Assembly: GCA_009889585.1 (NCBI GenBank)
Contig: WUQV01000129.1
Span: 1 to 12,498, forward strand
From: Candidatus Bathyarchaeota archaeon
Lineage (GTDB): Archaea; Thermoproteota; Bathyarchaeia; Bathyarchaeales; WUQV01
DNA: 12,498 nt
Direction of reading: 5' to 3'
In this document: piece after piece, positions 6,155 through 12,498 of the stretch
Layout: each line of letters starts with the position of its first letter
How positions within the stretch are numbered: the first letter of the stretch is position 1
Translations under genes and position numbers: made by a program
The notes under the pieces: model-generated
The model's input: the letters and a program-made list of their open reading frames with translations, nothing else
Databases searched by the model: none
Told to the model about the DNA's origin: nothing

Positions 6155-6514
6155 CTATTCTTTCATCAGCCTCTTAATCTCTTCGACCAGCTGTCGAGCC
6201 TTCTCCACCTCTTCAATAGCCAGCTCCACCCTTCCCTCGTAAAAGCATGCGACGTGGGCTTTCCCGAAGCGCGCCCCCAGCTTCTCTGAGATCTGAGCCT
6301 CGCCAATTTCGGGCACCTTCCGCTCTAACTCCCTCAAGTAGCCGAACCTCTCACCGTGGCGCTGAGGCTCAGGATATCCGTGCTTAATTAAAAGTTGGTC
6401 GACCGCCTTAATGACCGCTAGGAAGGCCTTCTCACAGGCGTCCCTCTTACGGATGTCCATCAGAGATCTGGCTTCGATTTCGGCCTCCCTTAAGGCCTCC
6501 TCCACAACGGACAC
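6155..6514 (-). CDS. HEPN-domain protein (PaREP1-like)
   Basis: An all-helical protein of 119 residues. The helix RDACEKAFLAVIKAVDQLLI (24-43) is the conserved first core of PaREP1-type HEPN proteins, and Arg82-FGKA-His87 fits the Rx4-6H motif of HEPN ribonucleases. The last helices (VELAIEEVEKARQLVEEIKR) are charged and amphipathic. HEPN proteins with this motif commonly act as RNA-cutting toxins, often paired with a nucleotidyltransferase (MNT) antitoxin. No such partner is adjacent here, so toxin activity is not established and some PaREP1 proteins have no known role. The start is GTG at 6514, with GAGGGG upstream and a TATA-like GGTTTATTAG at 6544-6553. GTG at 6505 is a possible alternative. 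It is related in character to the broken gene at 288-590. Confidence 0.7.
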   Translation of the reverse strand: MSVVEEALREAEIEARSLMDIRKRDACEKAFLAVIKAVDQLLIKHGYPEPQRHGERFGYLRELERKVPEIGEAQISEKLGARFGKAHVACFYEGRVELAIEEVEKARQLVEEIKRLMKE

Positions 6515-6543
6515 GTTATTCCCCTCGGTTGAAGAGGCACGAG

Positions 6544-6553
6544 CTAATAAACC
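6544..6553 (-). promoter_or_regulatory. TATA-like box for the HEPN gene
   Basis: GGTTTATTAG on the minus strand is about 35 bases upstream of the GTG at 6514. It predicts a leader of about 10 bases. Confidence 0.4.
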
Positions 6554-6678
6554 TAGCTAGTATAGGTTCAGAAGGACGCTTAATTCACGGACACTTACCC
6601 CATGGTGACCTTGCTGAGGGATGCTTTTAGTTCAGTCTTTAAATATTGTCTAACGCTTCTACTTTTAATGCGAAGTTA

Positions 6679-6688
6679 ACTTTTAAGC
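6679..6688 (+). promoter_or_regulatory. TATA-like box for the GDPD fusion gene
   Basis: ACTTTTAAGC is centred about 35 bases before the GTG at 6719, predicting a very short leader. Another A/T-rich box (CTTTAAATATTG, about 6637-6648) lies farther upstream. Together with the HEPN promoter this makes 6515-6718 a divergent promoter region. Confidence 0.4.
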
Positions 6689-6718
6689 TGGATGACGGCT
6701 TGTTACTTGGTGCCTTAA

Positions 6719-7819
6719 GTGCGAAAGGCCTTGATCGTAGCGCATAGAGGGGCTAGCGCTTACGAACCTGAGAACACTTTGAGGGCTGTTAAGACAGCTA
6801 TTAAGATGGGATCTGATGCCGTCGAGGTCGACGTAAGAATCAGCAAGGATGGGGAGCTAGTCGTCATCCATGACGAAAGGGTTGATCGGACGAGCGATGG
6901 AGAAGGGCGTGTAAGGGATTTTAGCGTTGATGATCTGAAGGGACTTTACTTGGCCTTGGGCGAGAAGGTACCGACGCTTAACGAGGTGATAAGCCTCGTT
7001 AAGGGGAGGGCTAAGCTAGTTATCGAGCTTAAGGAATCAGGCCTTGAGGGTAAGTTAGTCGAACTCTTAAATAGGGAAGGCGTAATCGATGATGTCATCG
7101 TGACTTCCTTCATTCATAAGTGCCTTAAGAGGGTTAAGGAGTTAAATGAAGCGATAACATGTGGCATCATCTTCAAGTGTGAGCCAATTGATTCAATCGA
7201 GTTAGCTTCGGCAGCGATGGCGGACGTGCTACTACCTTATTACTTATACGTAACGGATGAACTTATCGATAGAGCTCATGAGAATAATTTATCGGTTTAC
7301 GCGTGGACGGTTGATGATGTCGAAGTAGCGAGGACCTTAATATCTAAGGGCGTAGACGGCGTCGTCACCAATAAGCCGGACCTATTGAATGGCTCAACGG
7401 CCGCCCCAAGAAGGGCTTACGTCGCCGGCCCTATCCAAGGGGCTGAAAGGCGCCAATCCTACCGAGCGAAGTTAAGGCTTCTCTTGGGGGACGTTGGCTT
7501 CGAAGTCATAGACCCATGGGAACGCGAGAGGCTCATCTATCGAGGTAGGATGAACGAGTTAGATAAGCTCAAGGGCTTGGTCAAAAGGGACTTGTTGGAC
7601 GTGGAGGCTTCGAGCATATTCGTCGCTTATCTGCCTAAGCATTCGGCTGGGACGTATATGGAGCTATTCTACGCGAGAAGCTTAGGAAAGCCTACGTTCA
7701 TTATATCGAAGCTTAAGGGCTTAAGCCCATGGGTCATCGTTAATACGACGAGGCTTTTCAAAAGCCTTGATGAGTTCGAAGGCTTCATAAAGGAAGGCCT
7801 CAAGCATTCTCCGACGTAA
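6719..7819 (+). CDS. glycerophosphodiester phosphodiesterase fused to a nucleoside 2-deoxyribosyltransferase-like domain
   Basis: A 366-residue two-domain protein in one uninterrupted frame. Residues 1-223 are a complete GDPD TIM barrel: AHRGASAYEPENTL with His9, VEVDVRISKDGELVVIHD with Glu36, Asp38 and His51, IELKE at 102-106, YAWTVDD at 194-200 and DGVVTNKPDLL at 213-223. GDPD enzymes hydrolyse glycerophosphodiesters to glycerol 3-phosphate and an alcohol. Residues 232-366 look like the nucleoside 2-deoxyribosyltransferase fold: YVAGPIQG at 234-241, GFEVIDPWERE at 260-270, KRDLLDVEASSIFVAYLP at 289-306, and SAGTYMEL at 309-316 with Glu315 as the likely nucleophile. Such domains cleave or exchange N-glycosidic bonds of nucleosides or nucleotides. 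No signal peptide is present, so it is cytosolic. The start is GTG 6719. How the two activities combine is unknown. A TTG at 7384 could allow the second domain to be made alone. Confidence 0.88.
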   Translation: MRKALIVAHRGASAYEPENTLRAVKTAIKMGSDAVEVDVRISKDGELVVIHDERVDRTSDGEGRVRDFSVDDLKGLYLALGEKVPTLNEVISLVKGRAKLVIELKESGLEGKLVELLNREGVIDDVIVTSFIHKCLKRVKELNEAITCGIIFKCEPIDSIELASAAMADVLLPYYLYVTDELIDRAHENNLSVYAWTVDDVEVARTLISKGVDGVVTNKPDLLNGSTAAPRRAYVAGPIQGAERRQSYRAKLRLLLGDVGFEVIDPWERERLIYRGRMNELDKLKGLVKRDLLDVEASSIFVAYLPKHSAGTYMELFYARSLGKPTFIISKLKGLSPWVIVNTTRLFKSLDEFEGFIKEGLKHSPT

Positions 7820-7992
7820 GCGCTTATCAAAGCGGCGCCAAGCTCGATCCCCCTCGCCTTTAGTGAATACCTTAGAGAAGCTTTCGAACGCTTGGGCGTG
7901 CCGGAGGGAGGACGTAGTAGCTTGATGAAGGATGATGAAGGAGATGCTAAGCCCTCGCTTCAAGCTCAGCTGAGTTTGCGATGGCTTCATCG
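7820..7992 (+). other. convergent gap with an open frame lacking a start
   Basis: After the fusion gene's TAA, the same frame stays open for 58 codons to a TAA at 7994-7996. It reads like protein (ALIKAAPSSIPLAFSEYLRE, then AFERLGVPEGGRSS). It has no start codon in its first 30 codons. It may be debris of a lost gene or a former C-terminal extension. No terminator-like T-tract is seen. Confidence 0.35.
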
Positions 7993-8919
7993 TTAAGATT
8001 GAGCATAATACGGCCGTCTTACGTACCTGTAGGCTCCAGCTGCGGCTACGATGCCTTGGCCTACGGCCGTGCCGACCTGCTTAACAGGACAATTGGTGAC
8101 ATCTCCAGCTGCGAAAACGCCGGGCACGTTCGTCCTTTGCCCATTGTCTACGATGATGTAGCCGCTTTCGTCAACGATGACGCCAGCCCTCTTTGCCACC
8201 TCGCTATTGGGCACCTCGCCGACTTGGATGAAGACGCCGTCCACCTCTATCTCATCGGCTTTATCGCCGCGCGAAATGATGGCGCTTTTAACGACCTTAT
8301 CGCCCCTTACCTCCTTTAGCTCCGCGTTTAAGAGAAGCTCGACGCCCTTTCGGCGTAGCTCCCTCACGAGGATCTCGTCAGCCCTCAGCTGGCTTCGACG
8401 GTGGACAAGCTTTACGTTAGAGGCCAGTTCGACAAGGTAAAGAGCCGAGGCCGCCGCAGCGTTTCCACCTCCGACGACTAAAACCTTTTTCCCTTTGAAA
8501 AACGGGCCGTCGCAAAGGGCGCAATAGCTAACGCCTTTTCCAAGGAACTCGCGCTCCCCCGGCACCTCTAGCTCCTTATGTCGAGAGCCCGTGGCGATTA
8601 TAACAGCTGAGGTCGCATAGTCTCCTCGAATGGTCCTCACGACCTTCTCATCGGCCGTTAATTCGAGCTCAAGGACCTCCTCAAGCTCCTTAATCTCGGC
8701 CCCGAAGCGCTTGCATTGTTCAATCATTCGATCGATTAACTCACGTCCGCTTATGCTTAAGATCCCAGGGTAGTTCTCGATCAACGGAGCCTCGGCCGCC
8801 AACCCGCCCGATAGCTTCCCATCGAGTATCAACGTCCTAAGCCCGCTTCTAGCCGCGTGTGCTCCCGCAGCTAAGCCAGCTGGCCCCGCCCCCACGATGA
8901 TGAGCTCCCAACGCTCCAC
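7993..8919 (-). CDS. trxB: thioredoxin reductase
   Basis: A 308-residue FAD enzyme passing electrons from NAD(P)H to thioredoxin or glutaredoxin-like proteins in the cytosol. Visible are the FAD dinucleotide motif VGAGPAG at 9-15, the redox-active pair Cys133-Ala-Leu-Cys136 followed by DG, the second dinucleotide motif VGGGNAAAA at 149-157, VHRRSQLRAD (the HRRxxxR pattern associated with NADPH rather than NADH) and GVFAAGD near the C terminus. Length and domain order (FAD, NADPH, FAD) match the low-molecular-weight bacterial/archaeal type. The start is GTG 8919, preceded by AAGGAG. It is divergent from archease with only 74 bases between, sharing an A/T-rich element. No thioredoxin gene is nearby. 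Confidence 0.95.
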   Translation of the reverse strand: MERWELIIVGAGPAGLAAGAHAARSGLRTLILDGKLSGGLAAEAPLIENYPGILSISGRELIDRMIEQCKRFGAEIKELEEVLELELTADEKVVRTIRGDYATSAVIIATGSRHKELEVPGEREFLGKGVSYCALCDGPFFKGKKVLVVGGGNAAAASALYLVELASNVKLVHRRSQLRADEILVRELRRKGVELLLNAELKEVRGDKVVKSAIISRGDKADEIEVDGVFIQVGEVPNSEVAKRAGVIVDESGYIIVDNGQRTNVPGVFAAGDVTNCPVKQVGTAVGQGIVAAAGAYRYVRRPYYAQS

Positions 8920-8955
8920 TCCTTAAGCACCTCAAGCGCGATCCTCGACGCCGCT

Positions 8956-8968
8956 AAACTTAATAAGC
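8956..8968. promoter_or_regulatory. shared, near-symmetric TATA element between trxB and archease
   Basis: AAACTTAATAAG contains the near-palindrome CTTAATAAG and can be read as a TATA box on both strands. It lies about 30 bases before the archease ATG and 44 bases before the trxB GTG. Confidence 0.45.
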
Positions 8969-8993
8969 GGAGTTCTCGCGTTAGCTTCGATGC

Positions 8994-9425
8994 ATGAAGA
9001 GGAATTTTGAGCTCTTGGAGCACACGGCTGACGCTTACATAGAAGCCTACGGGGATGACTTAGCCGAGGCCTTTGAGAACGCCGCATTAGCCATGTTCGA
9101 GGTTATGACTGATACGACGAAGGTTAACCCGATCGTGGAGGAGGAGGTCGAGGTCGAAGGGGAGGATGAATGCTCATTGCTTTACAATTGGTTAGAGGCC
9201 CTTTTGGTGAAGTTCGAGGTTGACGGCAATTTGTACTCGAGGTTCGAGGTCGAGGAAATCGAGCGAACCGACGTAGGGCTTCGGCTGAGAGCTAGTGTAG
9301 CAGGGGAGCCGTTCGATCCTAACGAACACGTTCAAAGGGCTGGCGTGAAGGCGGTCACGTACCATCGAATGGAGGTCTTAAAGGGTCCGGAGGGCGCGGT
9401 CGTAAGGTTCATCTTAGACCTTTAA
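8994..9425 (+). CDS. archease, activator of the RtcB tRNA-splicing ligase
   Basis: A 143-residue protein matching archease along its length: FELLEHTADAYIEAYG at 5-20 with the metal-binding Asp of HTAD, DECSLLYNWLEALLVKFE in the middle, VKAVTYHRMEV near 118-128 and the C-terminal FILDL supplying the last acidic residue. Archease helps the RtcB ligase complete its guanylylation cycle and so supports tRNA splicing. In some archaea it also affects tRNA methylation. rtcB itself is not in the window. The start ATG 8994 is chosen because an ATG four bases upstream (8990) is out of frame and stops at once. The TATA element about 30 bases upstream predicts an almost leaderless mRNA. A tRNA methyltransferase gene lies three genes downstream. 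Confidence 0.93.
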   Translation: MKRNFELLEHTADAYIEAYGDDLAEAFENAALAMFEVMTDTTKVNPIVEEEVEVEGEDECSLLYNWLEALLVKFEVDGNLYSRFEVEEIERTDVGLRLRASVAGEPFDPNEHVQRAGVKAVTYHRMEVLKGPEGAVVRFILDL

Positions 9426-9538
9426 GGGCCTTTGACGCCTCGTCATGAATCCCAACGGCCGAAGGATCGAAAGGAGAGAATGAGCTGATAAAGCGTCTAA
9501 CGAGAAGGATCAAGAGGCTTAGCCTTTAGGCGATTTAA

Positions 9539-10009
9539 ATGAAGAGGTTCAAGCTCGTGGCCGTAGGCGGTACGTTCGACGAACTCCATAAGGGCCATGA
9601 AGCCCTTTTATCGAAGGCGTTCGAAATCGGCGGCTTCATCTTAATCGGGCTTTCAACCAACGATCTCGTAAGCCGAATGGGAAAGCCCTACCAAGCGAGC
9701 CCTTACGAGGAGAGAATGAAGGCATTAAACGAGCTTTTGCGAAGCCGTGGTTGGTTGGAGCGCTCCGAGGTCATCCCATTAAACGATCCATACGGCGCGG
9801 CTCTCTTCGACGAACGCATCGAGGCTTTGGTCGTCAGCAGGGAGACCGAGCCTCGCGCCCATGAGATCAACGAAGGCCGAAGGGCTCGAGGGCTTCATCC
9901 CTTGGATGTGGTCGTCGTAGAGATGGTCCTAGCGGAGGACGGCCTTCCGATATCGACTAGGCGTATTAAGCGAGGCGAAATCGATCGAGAGGGCAAAAGG
10001 AGCCGTTAG
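9539..10009 (+). CDS. coaD: phosphopantetheine adenylyltransferase, archaeal type
   Basis: A 156-residue nucleotidyltransferase of the cytidylyltransferase-like fold. GGTFDELHKGH at 10-20 is the nucleotide-binding motif (T/HxGH type), and PISTRRIKRGEID at 137-149 is the archaeal equivalent of the ISSTxxR signature. It transfers AMP from ATP to 4'-phosphopantetheine to make dephospho-CoA, the penultimate step of CoA synthesis. Archaeal enzymes of this kind are only distantly related to bacterial CoaD. The start is ATG 9539, just after GCGATTTAA. No clear ribosome binding site is present. The gene lies 113 bases after archease and 72 bases before prs on the same strand, so cotranscription with prs is plausible. 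Confidence 0.93.
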   Translation: MKRFKLVAVGGTFDELHKGHEALLSKAFEIGGFILIGLSTNDLVSRMGKPYQASPYEERMKALNELLRSRGWLERSEVIPLNDPYGAALFDERIEALVVSRETEPRAHEINEGRRARGLHPLDVVVVEMVLAEDGLPISTRRIKRGEIDREGKRSR

Positions 10010-10040
10010 ATCTTGAATATTGGGACGACCTTGAGAGAGG

Positions 10041-10077
10041 CGACGAGCCCTTAACCCTTAAGGAAGGGAGCTCGTCG
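10041..10077 (+). promoter_or_regulatory. long hairpin in the prs leader covering the ribosome binding region
   Basis: CGACGAGC (10041-10048) pairs with GCTCGTCG (10070-10077), and CCTTAA (10049-10054) pairs with TTAAGG (10058-10063). The result is a 14-bp stem with a three-base loop and a bulge AAGGGA (10064-10069). The purine-rich ribosome binding candidate AAGGAAGGGAG (10060-10070) lies inside the structure, four bases before the prs ATG ends the stem's reach. Confidence 0.55.
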
Positions 10078-10081
10078 ATGG

Positions 10082-10972
10082 ATGAGGGCCATGATCATCA
10101 TCCCAGGGCCGGCGTCGCCTCAGCTTGGGAGGAAGGTCGCTAGCGCTTTAGACGCTAAAGTTATCACAATAGCGTTTAAGCTATTTCCAGATGGGGAATC
10201 TTACGTTCGATTTGAAGGTGACGTAAGAGGCGAGGTTGTCGCCATAGTTCAAACGACGAGCCCTCCTCAAGATGCGCATTTGATGCAACTATTGCTAATG
10301 GCCGATGCGGCGAAGGACTTAGGCTCTAGGAGGGTAATAGCCATCGTGCCGTATTTAGCGTACGCCCGTCAGGATAAGCGCTTCCTGCCTGGAGAGGCCA
10401 TCAGCTTAAGGACCGTCGCTAAACTCTTAGCTGCGTCAGGCGTCGATGAGTTAATAACGGTCAATATACACGAGGAGGAATCGCTATCTAAGTTCCCATT
10501 TCCCGCTAGGAGCTTATCTTGCATGACCTCGTTAGCTGAATACCTTAAGGCCATCGGCTTCGAAGGGGCCCTCGCCCTCGCCCCGGACGAAGGCGCTGTT
10601 AAGCTGGCGCTGGAAGCCTCATCGATCCTAACGGGAGGTTACGGTTGGTTGCGAAAGGTTAGGGATCGTTACACTGGCGAGGTCGTGACCAAGGGCGAGG
10701 AGTTGAACGTTAAAGGAAGGGACGTTGCGGTTTTCGACGACATCATAAGCACCGGCGGAACAATGATTAACGCCATTAAAATCTTAAGGGAGCAAGGGGC
10801 TAGGAGAGTTTTCGCAGCTTGCGCCCATCCGTTGCTAATAGGCGATGCTGAAGACAAGATGCTACGAAGCGGAGCAGATGGCATCATCGGGACAGATTCC
10901 GTCCCTAGCGCTGTGAGCGTCGTATCGATCGCCCCGCTTCTTGCAAAGGAGTTAGCGGAGGCCGAGCGGTGA
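10082..10972 (+). CDS. prs: ribose-phosphate pyrophosphokinase (PRPP synthetase)
   Basis: A 296-residue enzyme making PRPP from ribose 5-phosphate and ATP, the entry to nucleotide, histidine and tryptophan synthesis. Visible are the N-terminal FPDGESYVRF at 35-44, the ATP-binding region PYLAYARQDKRFLPGE at 90-105, the metal-binding stretch around VNIHEEE, ALAPDEGAVKLA, and the PRPP-binding loop VFDDIISTGGTM at 217-228. Length is close to archaeal Prs and shorter than many bacterial forms. The start is ATG 10082. ATG 10091 (MIIIPGP) would shorten it by three residues. Its stop overlaps the next start as GTGA, indicating translational coupling to trmG10. A long hairpin in the leader may regulate it. 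Confidence 0.95.
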   Translation: MRAMIIIPGPASPQLGRKVASALDAKVITIAFKLFPDGESYVRFEGDVRGEVVAIVQTTSPPQDAHLMQLLLMADAAKDLGSRRVIAIVPYLAYARQDKRFLPGEAISLRTVAKLLAASGVDELITVNIHEEESLSKFPFPARSLSCMTSLAEYLKAIGFEGALALAPDEGAVKLALEASSILTGGYGWLRKVRDRYTGEVVTKGEELNVKGRDVAVFDDIISTGGTMINAIKILREQGARRVFAACAHPLLIGDAEDKMLRSGADGIIGTDSVPSAVSVVSIAPLLAKELAEAER

Positions 10973-12009
10973 AAGAGCTATTTTTCTTAGTTTCAGGTGA
11001 GCATCCGACCCTTCCCTTTTACGAGATAAGGGCCATCTTAGAGGCCGAGGGATATCGTTACGAAGTCCTAGAGGAGTTAACGCAAGCCCTACGTTTGAAG
11101 GCGGATGAAGGTTGTATTAAACGAGTGGCCTTTAGAGCGGCCTTCACTAGGGCTTGTTGTTTAGAGATCTTTCGATGTAAAGGAAATCACGTCGATATCC
11201 ACAAGAGGGCTTCCGAAGCTCCTTTCGAAGACCTCCTCAAGCCAGGAGATGAATTCGTCGTTCGAGTGAGAAGGGTGTGTGGAGCATCGCCGCACGTTAG
11301 CGCTTTACAGCTAGAACGAGAGCTCGGCGATATCGTGTTAAGCCGAGCTAAAGGGGTTAAGGTGAACGTTAAAAGGCCGCAGAAGACGTTATTCGGCGTT
11401 TTAACGAAAGATGCGTTCATCTTAGGGCTTAGGCTAGCTGAAGTTTCCCCTAAGCCATTCTCAGTTAATAGGAAGCCCTCTAGCAGGCCCTTTTCTCATC
11501 CCTCTTTAATGCCAGCTAAATTGGCTCGTTGTATGGTGAACTTAGCTCGTGCGCGCGAAAACGACGTTGTCTTAGATCCGTTTTGCGGAACGGGGAGCAT
11601 GTTGATAGAAGCAGGGCTCGTAGGTTGTTACGTCCTAGGCTCGGACGTAAAACGCCGAATGGTAGAAGGTAGCTTAAGGAACCTATCCTACTTCGGCATT
11701 AAGCCCTTAGGGATGGCTGTCGCCGACGCTAGGCGTTTGCCATTCCCTCGAGCCGATCGCATCGTGACTGATCCGCCTTACGGCCGTTCTGCGACAACGA
11801 TGGGCTTGACAACCCGACGGATCGTTTACGACTTCCTTAACGAGGCGAAAGATGTGCTTCAAAAGGGTGGATATGTTTGCATATCCTCACCTAAGGATGT
11901 GCGAATTAGCGATATCGGCTGCGAGCTAGGCTATCGCCACGTGGAGTCGCACTTCGTATACATCCATCGAGGGTTAACGAGGGAAATCGCTGTTCTCAAG
12001 AAGGTTTAG
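10969..12009 (+). CDS. trmG10: tRNA (guanine10-N2)-dimethyltransferase, THUMP type
   Basis: A 346-residue SAM-dependent RNA methyltransferase. The N-terminal half (about residues 1-150) has the character of a THUMP RNA-binding region. The C-terminal half is a Rossmann methyltransferase with motif I VVLDPFCGTGSMLIEAG (Asp203-Pro-Phe-Cys-Gly-Thr-Gly) and the amino-methylating motif DPPYG at 268-272. This arrangement matches the archaeal Trm-G10/Trm11 family, which makes N2-methyl- or N2,N2-dimethylguanosine at position 10 of tRNA. The start is GTG 10969, overlapping the prs stop by four bases. Cysteines are frequent in the THUMP half (11 in all), but no metal site is obvious. Assignment to G10 rather than another guanine is by family resemblance. 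Confidence 0.92.
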   Translation: MKELFFLVSGEHPTLPFYEIRAILEAEGYRYEVLEELTQALRLKADEGCIKRVAFRAAFTRACCLEIFRCKGNHVDIHKRASEAPFEDLLKPGDEFVVRVRRVCGASPHVSALQLERELGDIVLSRAKGVKVNVKRPQKTLFGVLTKDAFILGLRLAEVSPKPFSVNRKPSSRPFSHPSLMPAKLARCMVNLARARENDVVLDPFCGTGSMLIEAGLVGCYVLGSDVKRRMVEGSLRNLSYFGIKPLGMAVADARRLPFPRADRIVTDPPYGRSATTMGLTTRRIVYDFLNEAKDVLQKGGYVCISSPKDVRISDIGCELGYRHVESHFVYIHRGLTREIAVLKKV

Positions 12010-12498
12010 CATCCCTCTACTCCTCATTAACTATATCTAATTTGATGTCAACAATAGGAGGAAGCTTGTCCTCATTAGTAGGATTAAGGATAGGTTAGAG
12101 ACCTTAGAGAGGTAGCTCATAAGGTATAGTTGAAATTTTGTCTTTGGTAGTTATCCAGATTACCTACGCTTGTTCGTTCGGCCTATTCGCTTCCTTAGTT
12201 CGTAAGCTCGTTAAACTATTCAAGGGAGGGAAGCTCAAGAATTCTCACGGCGGAAGAGGCCTCCAACGAAACGATTGGAAAGTACGTCGAGGCGCGGAGC
12301 AAGGAGTGACAGTCCAAAAGGCTGCTAAGGCCAAGATCTTCGGCTTAACGAGGATTAAGGAGGCTTGCTTAAAGGAGAATGCGATGATTTCCAAGCCTAT
12401 TCAAAAGGGTTTTTAACGTCCCGCTGTATCCAGCTATAAAACAACAAACAGAAAAAGGTCGATAAGAGTCGCCAAATAGAGTTGTGGAAAGCCTAAAA
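12010..12498. other. right-end stretch without a convincing gene
   Basis: Short protein-like pieces occur in different plus frames: FDVNNRRKLVLISRIKDRLE ending in TAG near 12115, TAEEASNETIGKYVEARSKE ending in TGA near 12310, and a 92-codon frame from TTG 12138 to 12416. The last is rich in Lys/Arg and not recognisable. No TATA box is placed correctly for it. I read the stretch as decayed coding DNA. A run of five T near 12410-12415 could end transcription. Confidence 0.4.
12433..12442 (+). promoter_or_regulatory. TATA box pointing out of the right edge
   Basis: GCTATAAAAC is a good archaeal TATA box. It predicts transcription starting near 12464 and a plus-strand gene just beyond the window. 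Confidence 0.45.

Noticed and set aside
7931..7976. Possible C/D-box sRNA: ATGATGA box with a CTGA about 31 bases downstream
   Set aside because: No convincing internal D' and C' boxes and no terminal stem were seen. The motif alone is too common.
7721..7990. 89-codon minus-strand frame overlapping the end of the GDPD fusion
   Set aside because: It overlaps a well-supported gene on the other strand, has an unstructured basic composition and no promoter.
1..12498. CRISPR array, tRNA or rRNA genes, insertion sequences
   Set aside because: No regularly spaced repeats, cloverleaf-like sequences or transposase motifs were seen on either strand by eye. A dedicated search could still find a divergent tRNA.

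Overview
The window looks like chromosomal DNA of an archaeon, probably a thermophile of the TACK side of the tree (the lineage is inference). The evidence is an archaeal-type arginyl-tRNA synthetase, archease, archaeal phosphopantetheine adenylyltransferase, a THUMP-type tRNA G10 dimethyltransferase, PaREP1-like HEPN proteins, and TATA-box promoters about 25 bases upstream of starts, often with little or no leader. I see no rRNA, tRNA, CRISPR array, transposase or integrase.

Layout. Positions 1-790 hold broken coding sequence on the minus strand: a left-edge fragment and a frameshifted PaREP1/HEPN-like gene. Next, on the minus strand, come a CYTH-domain (CyaB/ThTPase) protein at 793-1320, a poorly defined stretch with small ORFs and a strong hairpin (1342-1763), and argS (1764-3599 and upstream). 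The argS reading frame continues upstream of its only available start codon, so its 5' end looks disrupted or mis-sequenced. Positions 3981-5724 hold a two-gene operon (minus strand) for a secreted trypsin-fold serine protease and a membrane-anchored secreted protein of unknown function. A diverged, dead copy of the argS 5' end lies beyond it at about 5831-6010, in the same orientation, so the operon sits between two argS 5' ends. A HEPN gene (6155-6514) follows.

The right half is housekeeping in character. It has a GDPD domain fused to a nucleoside deoxyribosyltransferase-like domain (6719-7819, +), thioredoxin reductase (7993-8919, -), archease (8994-9425, +), and then coaD, prs and trmG10 (9539-12009, +). 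prs and trmG10 overlap by four bases, and prs is preceded by a long hairpin that could hide its ribosome binding site. The last 490 bases hold no convincing gene and end with a promoter-like TATA box pointing out of the window.

How the genes work together: several touch RNA and nucleotide metabolism (argS, trmG10, archease for tRNA; prs for PRPP; coaD for CoA). The accessory part is the protease/membrane-protein operon between the argS duplicates plus the HEPN genes around it. That part has the most unexplained structure.
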